Below are positions 11,423-21,528 of a stretch of DNA of 64,000 bases, in pieces. Positions within the stretch are counted from its first letter, which is position 1, and every line of letters begins with the position of its first letter. The translations under genes were made by a program, and so were the position numbers. The notes under the pieces are model-generated. The model was given only the letters and a program-made list of their open reading frames with translations. It searched no databases and was not told where the DNA came from. The DNA is from Linanthus parryae (lineage: Eukaryota; Streptophyta; Magnoliopsida; Ericales; Polemoniaceae): the NCBI GenBank assembly GCA_023055425.1, contig JALGPY010000012.1, positions 16,069,922 through 16,133,921 on the forward strand. The letters run 5' to 3'.

Positions 11423-12238
11423 TGTAGGTTTTTGATGCAGGTAACGCATCGGAATAACAAATATTAATTCCTTATCAAATCCCTCCACAGATCGCAGGCG
11501 GGCATTCATAACGTGATATAGGATAAACAGTTGTGTTCCTTGTTTTTCTAAATGATCACAACGCAGAATGATGTCCACGTCTCTACGAGTATCCACACCT
11601 AGGATCGCACGCTGGAATTTTCTTCACGTCTTAGTTCTAGCTACGCGATTAAGAATGCTGAAGAATCACACAAAATTGAGCACAGGGCCACGGGCCACAG
11701 TAGGGCCGACGACACTGGGGGGTGACGGGGTAGAGCTTTGGCCCTTCCTTGTCTGTCTCTCCTTGCTTTTTTATTTCTCACAATAATGACACTTGTGTTG
11801 AGAAATAATAAGCTAGGTCCCCTTGTATAGTTAATAACTCCTTATTAACTACATATTGGCCCCAAAACTAATCATGTCCATACATGGATTAGTCCCCCTT
11901 GAAAATTAGTCCTACTAACTTTGGGTTGTGGTTGCGTTTTGATCCGCTTAATTAATTAGTCCAACTAATTAATATCCAAATCCAATTTAATCCATAAGGT
12001 GTGTGACCCCATAGGTTTCTACTTATTTGGTAGTAACAATTACAAACATAGAGCGGTGTCTAGCAACAAATTTAAGTCATCCAACTAACAGTAATAGTCA
12101 ATGATCCGACAAACCATGTTCCCAATATTACCGTGTTGTATCTATACCTTTGTCACCATAACCGGATCGGACACGAGACATAAATGTCACACTTGTATAT
12201 CCAATCCATAGTTTCTCGATCCTGGGAATAGGCTTATC
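11423..12238 (-). repeat. Older partial Copia LTR, target of Copia-1
   Basis: On the minus strand this matches the last two thirds of the neighbouring Copia-1 LTR, ending GCATCAAAAACCTACA next to LINE sequence. The match stops at GGCTTATC, exactly where the next LTR begins. The simplest reading is a pre-existing LTR of the same family into which Copia-1 inserted. Its other part should lie beyond the 5' end of Copia-1, outside the window. Confidence 0.6.
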
Positions 12239-13529
12239 TGTAGGATTTTGATGCAGGTTACGCAGCAGAATAAAAATAAATTTTCCTGCTCAAAAAACCT
12301 CCATGGATCACAGGGAAGCATTCAAAACGTGATAAAGGAAAATCAGTTGTGTACCTTGTTTTTCTGAATGATCACGATACGTAGAATGATGTCCACATCG
12401 CTACGAGTATTCGCACCCAGAATTGTGATGGATTCCTTCTCATGTCTGTGTGCTAGCTCACATCAAGAAGGAAGAATAAGAAGATCACACAAAAGGAGGC
12501 ACCACGGTGCCGCGCGCCACACAATGCCGAAGACGCATAGGGGGGGCAGACGAGTGAGGTCCGGCCTCCCTTGTCTGTCTCTCCTTGATTTTTTATTTTC
12601 ACTCTAATGACACTCCTATGAAAATAATAAGCTACGAGTGACTTTATATAGTTAATAACTTCGTATTAACTACATATTTTTCCCAATACTTATCATGTCC
12701 ATACACATATTAGTCCACTTTGCAAATTACGCCTACTAAGTTTGCTTGTGGCTGCATATAGATCCTTTCTTTCAATTTTTCCCACTAATTAATATCCATA
12801 TCAATTTTAATCCATATGGTGGGTGACCCATAGGTTTCTACTTAGTTGCAGTAACAATAATAACATAGACCGGTGTCTAGCAACACATATATGCCACCCC
12901 AACTAATAGAAATAATCAGTGACCTGACAAACCTTGTTCCCAATGTTACCGCATTGTATTATCCGTTTGTCTCCATATCCGGATTGGACATGAAACATAA
13001 TGTCACACTCGTATATCCAAACCATAGTTTCTCGATCCTGGGAATAAGCTTATCCATGCAGATAACATCAGTATCCCATATTGATTTATCTAAGTCTGCC
13101 AGATACTCCATAAGCACTACCCATTCACGGTGTGGCGTTTGACGAGATCAAAACATAATATTCTACAACTAGAGTATTTAGTGACTTCAGGTCTAAGGAC
13201 CACAATAACATTGTCACCACGAGAAGCACTTGTGACGTTAACATATTTAATGTAGCCTTCTCGTGGTGGGACAATCCAGTATGCTATTAGCATAGAATAC
13301 ATACCTATGTGTTAGACTTGATATCTCCATATCAATATACCCACATACTAGTCTAAAGTGATCGTCCTATTTATCAAAATACATGACTAGAGATATTTAA
13401 GATGAACAATAATTGCAATCTAAGGACTTCATTATATTAAATATCTCCATATATAATAAATGAATATTCTAGCCATAAAAACATTGTTCATACTAAATAA
13501 GATTGCCTCTAGGGAATCTTTTCCAAATA
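12239..13529 (-). repeat. Copia-1 3' LTR
   Basis: On the minus strand it starts TATTTGGAAAAGATTCCCTAG (canonical TG mutated to TA) directly after a polypurine-like GTTGGAGAC, and ends TGCATCAAAATCCTACA. About 1.29 kb. It is homologous to the solo LTR at 9088-10500 and to the fragment at 11423-12238. Confidence 0.75.
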
Positions 13530-13543
13530 GTCTCCAACTTGTA

Positions 13544-14710
13544 CTAGAGCCAATCTGGTGCATCTCGTATGCCTATAGATTCAGTGTGCCTATCATGCTT
13601 GCGCTGAACAAGCGGCTTTGTAAGTGGATCTGACAGATTCTCATCTATAGGAATCTTGCATATCTTCACATCTCCTCTATCGATAATCTCTCGAATAAGA
13701 TGGAACTTCGTGAGTACATGCTTGGATTTCTGGTGCGACCTGGGTTCCTTGGATTGTGTGATCGCCCCAGTGTTGTAACAATGCAACTTAATTGGATCCA
13801 CAATACTAGGAACCACACCCAGATCAGTGATGAACTTCCTAATCAAAACAGCCTCCTTTGCTACACCCAATGCAGCAATGTACTCAGCCTCAGTTGTAGA
13901 ATCAGCAACCGTCTCGTGCTTGGAATTCTTCTAGATCACAGCTCCTCCATTTAGGCAAAACACGAATCCCGAATGCGATATGAAATCATATTTTTTGGTT
14001 TGGAAGCTTGCGTCAGAGTACCCTTTATACTTTGCTCTTCCTACCCTCCAAATATCAAGAACACATCCTTAGTTCTTCTCAAGTACTTAGAGATATTCTT
14101 GATAACAATCTAGTGACTCTCACCCAGATTGGACTGGTATCTGCTTCCCACACTCAACGCATATGACACATCTGGTCTAGTACATAACATGGTGTACATG
14201 ATAGATTCAATGGCTGATACATATGGGATCTTACTCATACGGTTCTTCTCAGTCTCATTGGAAGGACAGTCAGCATTCGAAAGGGTGACTCCATGTGACT
14301 TGGGCAAGAATCCTTTCCTTTATTCTTGCATGTGAACCGTTTCAACACCTTGTCTATATAAGTACTTTGGCTTAGGCCGAGCAACTTCCTAGATCTGTCC
14401 ATATAGATCTTGATACCAAGTATATAAGCTGCATCCCATAAGTCCTTCATTGAGAAATAATTCCTAGCCAATCTTTACCGGATTTTAAGGTAGGAATGTC
14501 GTCTCTAATGAGTTATGACATCCACATTCAAGACCAGAAACACAACAAAGCTCCCACTAACTTTCTTGTACACAAAAGGCTCATATTCATTCTTAATGAA
14601 GCCAAACTCTTTGACCGCTTCATCAAAACGTCAATTCCAACTCCTAGAAGCTTACTTTAATCCATAAATGGATCGTTGAAACTAATGACATTGTTTGCAT
14701 GCTTTGGATC
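13544..14710 (-). pseudogene. Copia-1 reverse transcriptase end and RNase H
   Basis: On the minus strand: LVLYVDV-like and DDIPTLKSGKDWLG, then LGIKIYMDRSRKLLGLSQS, RPDVSYALSVGSRYQ, AKEAVLIRKFITDLGVVPS, HQKSKHVLTKFHLIREI and DPLTKPLVQRKHDRHTESIG. These are the C-terminal reverse transcriptase and RNase H of a Copia polyprotein, ending at a stop at 13544. Frame changes and stops split it into at least four pieces, so it is non-functional. The upstream half of the domain continues at 53623 across the Athila-A insertion. Confidence 0.85.
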
Positions 14711-16298
14711 TGATGCGCAAACTAACGTGCTGTCGCAAGTGTACGAATCTTGTAATACCGGGTGCAATTAGACTCGGGTGATCGTTCCCACGAGGACTGT
14801 TTCGGGTTTACTCACGTTGTCAGTTTCGGTTATCCAAGTGTAGTAACAAGGAGGAGTAGGTTGTGATTGTAGTGACTAAACTAAAAACAGAAATTAAAAA
14901 CGTAAACGTAAATATTTTTTTGTGACGTTTTCTGAAATAAGCTGAATTGGTTGCAACGATAATAGATGAAGACTAGGCTCCAGGATCCCCTAGGGTTTCT
15001 ACAGATTTCAGTTTTACGTTCGATTATGAAAACACTCAGCAGTTTCGATATTTCCGTGCAACGTACCAGTTGTGCAGTGACTTTTCAGATTCCACACGTA
15101 ATCCCGATCCTGCAGACTTTCGGATTCTTGTTAAGCTGCCTAAATCTGCAGTCTCGGTCTAATCCTGTTTGGGTTTCTAACCTGTCCGAATGGCCCGGGT
15201 CAAATTCTCTAACAGTTGGTCTCACGTTTTTCGATGCTAGCCCTATCTCCCTTTCTCTGGTCGGTCTATCAGGGTAAGGTACTAAATCTTGGTTTTTCTT
15301 CCTAACCCTAACTTGACGTTTTCACCTACAAGCTCGGGTCTATAGCAATCCTGGGTGATCAATCCTACCATGCATATACGATAATATTCAAACCAGAATA
15401 ACAGATATAACTTGCTGAATTAAGATAACAATCATGAATCCATAAACGTAGTAGTCATAAAATCTGGGTACGAAACCCTAGGTTCACCGAGAACCTAGGT
15501 GAGAAGTTTAGCTACGACTAGACATAATACAAAACGCAGTTTCTGAATATAAAGAGAGAGAACGAAATCAAACTAAATCTTCGAATCTCGAATCGCGCTT
15601 TCGTGCTCTCCGTGAATGCTCTGACTTGCTCTTCGGTTGTGCTGAGAATTGTGTTGTGTCTCCGTGTCTTCAAAACGAGTCTGGACGAGTCTTTAAATAG
15701 TGCTGTTTTCCCCGAAACGCTTGTGCCCGAAATTACGGAATCTACCATCGGTCCACCGCCTTTGACCAAAAAGTCAAAATTGGCTGCGTATATACGCAGG
15801 GTTGCGTATATACGCAACCAGAGCATATAACCACCTCCCCCTCTCCCCCTCCTGCCTGCGTATATACGCAGGCCTGCGTATATATGCAGGCAGGGGGGTG
15901 GAGAGGAGGCCCTGCTTGGTCCTTTGGTGGGCCAGGTTGGGTCCCCTGGGTCCCACTCTTCTGCCTGACACTCCCGGTTTGCCTCCTTGGTGTTCTCCTG
16001 CTTTTCTGTGTTCCCGTCTTGTCCCGGTCTCGTGCACGTTTCCCGAGATGGTCCCGGCTTGGTCCCGGCACGCTTCCCGATGCACCTCCCGAACCTGTTC
16101 CTGAAAAGGCAACACGAACGAAAACCTGTGATCACATCCAAATATAGCAATAAATAAGCAAAAATCCAGGAAGTACAAATAAACGTCTCGTTCTAGATTC
16201 CCGAGGCATTCTAAGGCATTTTCCGGCAGAAACCGCTATTTCTGACACAAATACTCGTGAAATCAGGCTAAAAGATAACCCCTAATTGGGCGTTATCA
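14711..16298 (-). repeat. Athila-A 3' LTR
   Basis: It matches 52038-53622 over its whole length with scattered substitutions and a few short indels. On the minus strand the order is: TGATAACGCCC start, a palindrome cluster (15890-15784), a TATA-like TATTTAAA (about 15701-15694), then transcribed sequence ending GCGCATCA. Small ORFs on both strands in this interval are only by-products of the LTR. Confidence 0.9.
15784..15890. repeat. Athila-A LTR palindrome cluster (3' copy)
   Basis: Four copies of a TGCGTATATACGCA-centred palindrome: 15784-15799 (16 bp, perfect), 15801-15818 (18 bp, perfect), 15855-15872 (18 bp, perfect) and 15873-15890 (one mismatch). Outer bases differ between copies (CTG.., GTTG.., CCTG..) but stay paired within each copy, which suggests selection for symmetry rather than simple duplication. 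The cluster lies upstream of the LTR TATA-like box in the element's sense. Confidence 0.9.
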
Positions 16299-16335
16299 AA
16301 TACCCCCGCACTAAACATTGCTCGTCCCGAGCAAT
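16299..16335 (-). promoter_or_regulatory. Athila-A polypurine tract and adjacent stem-loop
   Basis: On the minus strand ATTGCTCG-GGA-CGAGCAAT (16335-16317) forms an 8-bp perfect stem. The tract AGTGCGGGGGTATT follows and abuts the LTR start (TGATAACG). Polypurine tracts prime plus-strand DNA synthesis. Equivalent stem-loops sit at the same place in Athila-B and Athila-C. Confidence 0.7.
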
Positions 16336-18222
16336 CTTGCCAACTCTAGCCTGCATTTCTGTCCTCGTGACTGACTCTGTACATACCCTACCGTTGCATA
16401 CGCTTTCGACCCGAACCTTTCAACCGGACGACTCGATAGAAAAACTGACTCAGATAGAATATACACAGACTCAAACGACTCAAAACAGACTAGTTACAAA
16501 AATATTTTTTGGCGAGATTGGGCAACCTCAAAAACATAAACAGTGTGTCCTCGTGATCTCATCCTTTTTCAGAATGTACTTCCCTGCAAGCGATCGGTAA
16601 GTCTGAACAGATTTATATGGTGGAATTAAGCACTGGACCGAAGTACTATTACTTTGGTTATCAACCTGAGCAAATCCCTAGTTAACTTACCATCCGAGCT
16701 GTTTCCGAAAGGATCCATGTCTAATCAGGTAGGATAAGTATATGTATCAAGGTACGGCATAATCCTACTTGTTATGACATTCTCACAATTTACCAAACTC
16801 ACACCCCTCACCGAGATCCCGAAAAACTGCCCGAAACACCTAAGTTCCTGCTTTCCCAATTCTCCTGTCCCCCGGTGTGTCTTCGCCGTGCTCGCGGCCA
16901 CAAATGTGAAGCGGTGCAAAACGTCTCGAAAATTGTGCCACTCACTCAGCTTTTTATTTAAATAACCAAAACATAAAACAACTAAAAACTATATCATGAT
17001 TTTTTTTCTTTTCTTTTGTCCTTTCTTTTTTTTCATATTATTATTATTATTATTTTTTTCATAACACAACTATATATACAAACGTACACGAATACTGACA
17101 ATACTAAACTGACTAAGCTGAGTGAGTGAAAATAAATTTCTGCCATGGGGTACGCAAAATGTCCTCATGTGAAGTACCCCCACACTAATCCTGAAGCGCT
17201 GATCCTGTAGTCGAGATAATACTGTGCAGTCCCACCGAACCTCCTCATCACCAAAGATGTAGAAAAACTGCACAACCACCAATTGACCCTACAACCCCCC
17301 GGAACCTTGTTTTGTGCGAAAAGATGCTCGCACACGACTAACTCCTCCTGTGGTCACTATGTAGTGAAGTGATCCACCTCCGCAAATTAATGCACCGTCG
17401 CCACTAACTCACCCTGTCCTTCCCTCGAAAAACGTGTCAATATCGAAACTGTCCAAAACCGATAACTCATGAAGCTCCCCCATCTAAAACCTGCCCCTAC
17501 TCACTCCCTCCATCATAACACGTAGAATAGCCAACTATCGACTGATGAGGTCTCAAAGAAGGCTGCCTAGGCTAAAGTGGCTACGAAGAAAGAGGGTGAA
17601 TGGCTTCAAACGGGTTGACTAATTGGACCTAGGGGTAAGAAACAGGACGTGAGGTCCCTTGATAGCCAGTCACTCCACCGAAAAATGCGATGACCGTGAC
17701 GGCGCCCGTGGGCGGGTTGTCGACTACCTATGTGACGGTGGTGTAGCAACTAGTCGGATTTTTAGCTCAGGTGATAATTACTTGCGGATTCCAAAGGTCA
17801 CTGGCTCTCACCTATCTACTATACCTCGGTGCAAGTTTTCTTCTCTTTCAAAGGATTCAAACTCAATTTCTTCACTGTTTTCGTTATCTCGATTGCCCTT
17901 TCTCAAAATTTTCTTATTTTAAACCTTTTTTTTTTTGAAAAATAATTTATACTCGCTGTTTGCGTATATACGCAGGTCTGTGTATATACCCAACCAGCAG
18001 CATAAAAAAATTTTAATTTTTCATTTTTTTTTCATTTGTTTTTTTAAAATTATATACAATGCATGGCCAGAATGATTATGGTGGGTTGACTCAAAATAAA
18101 GAAAATATGCTGACTCAAAAATAAAAATAAAACTGCAAATAAATACGAAAAAACGTGCAGACCGGGTAAATGCAGACACGACTACCACCCCCACACTAAG
18201 AGGTGGCATGCCCTCATGGCAC
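16336..18222 (-). other. Athila-A 3' non-coding region
   Basis: About 1.9 kb between the extra ORF and the polypurine tract with no credible coding frame. It contains T/TTA-rich low-complexity DNA (16995-17060), a conserved word GCGGCCACAAATGTGAAG (about 16897-16914, also in Athila-C), two further AGTGTGGGGGT motifs on the minus strand (17186-17176 and 18197-18187) and a small palindrome pair (17961-17992) of the same family as in the LTR. Confidence 0.6.
17961..17992. repeat. Athila-A palindrome pair downstream of the extra ORF
   Basis: TGCGTATATACGCA (17961-17974) is perfect. A second copy, TGTGTATATACCCA (17979-17992), is degenerate. It is the same motif as in the LTR. Confidence 0.8.
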
Positions 18223-20022
18223 TCACTCGTCCGGAAAAAATGTCGGGTCGGACCCGGTCTCGGACGTACCGGATATGCTACACGGCGAGCTGCTACCTGA
18301 ATCAGACCTAAAGACCGGCTGACGCGCCCGTGTACGGGGCCGGTAATCAGAGGACTGCGACTCGGACCCAGTCCAACTGCTAGGTGGCTGGGATCGCAAA
18401 GTCGTCCTTCCACTCGAAGGCTGCTGGGTACGGGTCCCATTCTGACGACCTGTAGGCTGCCGGGATCGTGTCCCAGGCTGCCGTCTCTCCTGTCGGGCAG
18501 GTGGCGGTGATGGCTGAGTCGGGGGAGGAGGCTGGGTCGGAGGCTGTGGAGCGGACGTACACTCGCTAGAGTCCCCGTCATCCGACCAACCCTCGGTAAA
18601 GCTACTGGAGTAGGTGGGTGGAAAATACAGCGGAAGTGGCGGTTCTCGGCCTGCGTGCCGAGCCGCATCCCGCTGCTCCTCTCGAATACTAGCTAGGGCA
18701 GCCTGGGTCTCCTTCGTGACCTTCCGCTGAGTTCGGCGGTTATGCGTCAACGCTCTCCAAAGCTTGCCCACGCTCTCATACACCTTCTCTCCGATGGACT
18801 TGCGTCCGCCCTGACACCCCTCAAATATCTCGTCCACTCGGGGCAGTCTACGTGGTGGGGCTGGTCTAGCTCGTGGGGTCGGGTTGGCCCGTGGGGCCGG
18901 CTCACCTCGCTGTCGGGCTGGCTGAGGCTGGGCATTCCTCTCAGTCCCCTGTCTACTCGACTCGGGGCGCTCACTCTCTCTACTAGTACGGCATCGCCGA
19001 AGTCCGGCCGATGCCTGGCGACTGGCTGGTCGCTCCTGAGTCGAACGCCTCCTAGGGGCAGGGGCAGGGGCAGGTGCAGGATCCGGGTCCTCCTCCATAA
19101 TATCGTCATCCTCATCGAGGTCAACGACCGGCTGTGGTGGGCCCGGGTGACGAGCTATGAGCTTCCTATAAGGCCGTGGCCTCGGAGGAAGTAGATCACC
19201 CTCTACATCGTACAACGGAACCTGAAACTCCCGTGCCACTTTGGCGATGAGGTTGGCGTACCCCAATCCCTTGTGGCTCCCGGAGCAGTTCCGCTCCTGC
19301 ATGTACACCCAAATGCGACGAGGAATGTCCACCTCTCGTCGGAGAACAAGGCAATAAACTAAGAGTACATACTCAAAGTCAAGGTAGGTAAAATGCTTAA
19401 TACCCACTACCCTGTTTACTACCCATTCGGCCCACCAACGTGGCGGGCCGGTAATAAAACGAGAATGCAATTTCTTGCCTATCTCGCCTGGCCCCTCTCT
19501 CTCGAAATGGGCACTCGGGTACCCCCCAGTCACAACCCGCAAAAGCTCAGCATCGCTAGGCGGGTAATCTGCACACTCAGCATATGCGCACGAGAAATGG
19601 CGCATCGGAATCTGGTACGCCTGGCGGATGGTATCCGCCGTGATCATCAAAAACGTGCGCCGTAAATACACCCATCGGACATCCCCGTTGGCCTCACCCT
19701 CCCCCTTGTGCATGAGGTTTGCGTAAAACTCACGCACCAAGTCAGAACTGGAAACATCCGGAAACCCCGCTAGGGACGTTCCGAAAATTTCCGGTCTACT
19801 CGCATGCTCTGCCATCTCTGGTGGCATGCTCGTATGGTCAACCTGAAACTGGTAGTCTACGGGAAGGCTATGACCCATTTTGGTTCCGGTCAAAAAGTAA
19901 AACTGAGCGTTATGGCTGACGAACCTAAAACTGTCAAACCGTCTAGAGGTAATCTCATCCGCCTCATAGTCAGTAGGCATGTCATCTCGCTCGGGGTCTA
20001 GGATGGGTACGTTAAACTCCAT
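18223..20022 (-). CDS. Athila-A extra 3' ORF (ATHILA ORF-1/plant transposon protein-like)
   Basis: A continuous frame of about 599 residues from ATG at 20022; an upstream non-ATG extension is unlikely to be used. It lies between integrase and the 3' LTR, the position of the env-like or 'ORF-1' gene of Athila elements. The N-terminal half (about residues 1-290) resembles the product of Athila-B at matching motifs: (F/Y)DSFRFV, S---REF--NL, RW--E-V-N-V-GI and (I/V)-IP--IW. The C-terminal half is a low-complexity tail rich in Pro, Arg and Ser with an acidic patch (DLDEDDDIMEEDPD) and a PAPAPAPAP run. I see no signal peptide or membrane segment, so an envelope role is not supported by this sequence. 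Function unknown. It is intact here although the element's pol is broken. Confidence 0.75.
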   Translation of the reverse strand: MEFNVPILDPERDDMPTDYEADEITSRRFDSFRFVSHNAQFYFLTGTKMGHSLPVDYQFQVDHTSMPPEMAEHASRPEIFGTSLAGFPDVSSSDLVREFYANLMHKGEGEANGDVRWVYLRRTFLMITADTIRQAYQIPMRHFSCAYAECADYPPSDAELLRVVTGGYPSAHFEREGPGEIGKKLHSRFITGPPRWWAEWVVNRVVGIKHFTYLDFEYVLLVYCLVLRREVDIPRRIWVYMQERNCSGSHKGLGYANLIAKVAREFQVPLYDVEGDLLPPRPRPYRKLIARHPGPPQPVVDLDEDDDIMEEDPDPAPAPAPAPRRRSTQERPASRQASAGLRRCRTSRESERPESSRQGTERNAQPQPARQRGEPAPRANPTPRARPAPPRRLPRVDEIFEGCQGGRKSIGEKVYESVGKLWRALTHNRRTQRKVTKETQAALASIREEQRDAARHAGREPPLPLYFPPTYSSSFTEGWSDDGDSSECTSAPQPPTQPPPPTQPSPPPARQERRQPGTRSRQPTGRQNGTRTQQPSSGRTTLRSQPPSSWTGSESQSSDYRPRTRARQPVFRSDSGSSSPCSISGTSETGSDPTFFPDE

Positions 20023-21036
20023 AACAGACCAAACCTCGTAAAACGTGCCGACTCGGGAAAAATAAGCAAAAACGTGAAACGTGCACAAAAATAGTGTGTC
20101 TCAATAGATAGTCCACCTAAGAGCTACCAGAGGTCCACACGGCAAGTGCCGCTCCAAAAAGCAAAATTACCAAAAATAACGGGCCCGGCTACGGGCCGTG
20201 CCAAAACGGAAAATAAAGCGAGGGATGAGATTTTTGACCTTCCCTAAACAGGGGTGAAGACCGGAGATTCTGCCCGGAAAGTCGCCGGAAAAGCCGCCGG
20301 CGGTCGCCGGAAAAATCGCCGGAAAACCAAACTGCCCGGAATTGAAATTCGAGCCCACCAAATCGAAGCCCTCGATCTCCTCGTTCACGTTCCCATGTAC
20401 GGTTTTTGCTAGTTCTTGCTCTAACACCTTCGAATCTGCACTTTTCCTCAAGAACACCTCACTTTTTGATGAGAATTGCCCACTCGATTTTCGCTTGTTT
20501 CTGGATTTTGATGGATGAAACTTGATCCTTGCGACGAGGGGATTCCAGAAATGTGCCCGAATTTTGATTCGGAGGTCCGATGCAAAATTTGTGTTCTTCA
20601 AGTGGGAGAAAATGGAGGAAGAGAGAGAGAGAGAGGAGGTGCAACAATGGTGGCCGCGGCCTCCCCCCCTTATAAACCCTAAAAGGTCAAAATGACCAAA
20701 ATACCCCCGGGGTTTTGAAAAAATTACGATTTTTTTTTCTTATCTGTTTGCGTATATACGCAATACTGCGTATATACGCAATCAGAAAACAAAAAGAAAA
20801 AAACAAAAAAAATAAAAAAAATTGCCCGCCCTGCGTCAGCCCGAGGCAAAAAAATTTATTATTTTTTTTTCAAATCATCTCTCTTCCTCTGTTTTCCCGG
20901 TTCTGGCTGTTTTGGACGTTTTTGTATCTGCACATTCTCAAATTCAAAGTCAAAAACCCGCTCTCTCGCCTCTCTCGGAAATTCAGAACTGAACATAATA
21001 ACGTATTAAACTAATATAAATAAATAAACGATTAAT
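20023..21036 (-). other. Athila-A spacer between pol and the extra ORF
   Basis: A non-coding spacer of about 1 kb. It contains the internal palindromes, the TATA-like box and a leader-like region with GCCGGCGA-type repeats (20270-20330). A minus-strand frame at 20167-20601 is open but low-complexity and resembles no protein that I know, so I treat it as leader. Confidence 0.5.
20660..20785 (-). promoter_or_regulatory. Candidate internal promoter of Athila-A
   Basis: Two perfect palindromes, TTGCGTATATACGCAA (20748-20763) and TGCGTATATACGCA (20767-20780), lie about 72 bp upstream (minus-strand sense) of TTTATAAG (20677-20670). A CT-rich leader follows, then the ORF starting at 20022. The LTR promoter has the same arrangement: palindromes, about 85 bp, TATA-like box. 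That it drives the extra ORF is inference. Confidence 0.5.
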
Positions 21037-21105
21037 TTTGGGTTGCCTCCCAAACAGCGGCTTGTGATTTACGGTCGACGGCCCGACCTTGTTACCTCTT
21101 ACGGA
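21037..21105 (-). other. Athila-A post-pol stem-loop pair
   Basis: Just after the pol stop, minus strand: GAGGTAAC, then stem-loop GGTCG-GGCCGT-CGACC (21088-21073) and stem-loop TTTGGG-AGGCAA-CCCAAA (21054-21037). The same pair follows pol in Athila-B and follows the ORF of Athila-C. Confidence 0.7.
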
Positions 21106-21124
21106 TCATCAAAATAGACCGGGT

Positions 21125-21523
21125 CTATTTTGACGACTTCGGCGGTCTCGAGATACGGTTGATCCGGTTCCCGTTCACCCTGAAACTGGACTTGTCTTTT
21201 GGATTTTCCAGCTCGAATGCCCCCCAGGCAAAAATCTGCTTGATGATGAACGGTCCCGACCAACGAGACCTCAGCTTGTCCGGAAAGAACCGCATCCGGG
21301 TATTGTAGAGAAGCACTTTGTCGCCTTCGTTTAAATGCTTTGGCGTGATACGGTTATCATGCCACTTCTTTGTCTTCTCTTTGTAAATTTTGGCGCTCTC
21401 GAAAGCCGTTCTGCGGAATTCCTCTAATTCCAGCAGCGCCATCTTCCTCTTATCTCCTGCTAGATTCTGGTCCAAGTTGAGCACCCAATACGCCTTGTGC
21501 TCCAGTTCCACCGGTAAGTGGCA
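21125..21523 (-). pseudogene. Athila-A integrase C-terminal end (after Tekay insert)
   Basis: The frame reads [32 protein letters not shown] and SRWSGPFIIKQI, then a stop at 21125-21127. This is the C-terminal DNA-binding part of Gypsy integrase. It joins in frame with ...YQLVFGKA at 32823 once the Tekay element and one CGCTT duplication are removed. Confidence 0.9.
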
Positions 21524-21528
21524 CGCTT

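Noticed and set aside
15518..16178. Overlapping minus- and plus-strand frames of 100-210 residues in the Athila-A LTRs (also 52842-53502)
   Set aside because: All frames are open because the sequence is low-complexity around the palindromes. They are LTR sequence with no recognisable protein.
18742..19194. 150-residue plus-strand ORF antisense to the Athila-A extra ORF
   Set aside because: A GC-rich shadow frame with no start context and no resemblance to a known protein.
20167..20601. 144-residue minus-strand ORF upstream of the Athila-A extra ORF
   Set aside because: Rich in GCCGGCGA repeats and lying between the TATA-like box and the ORF. It is better explained as leader sequence.
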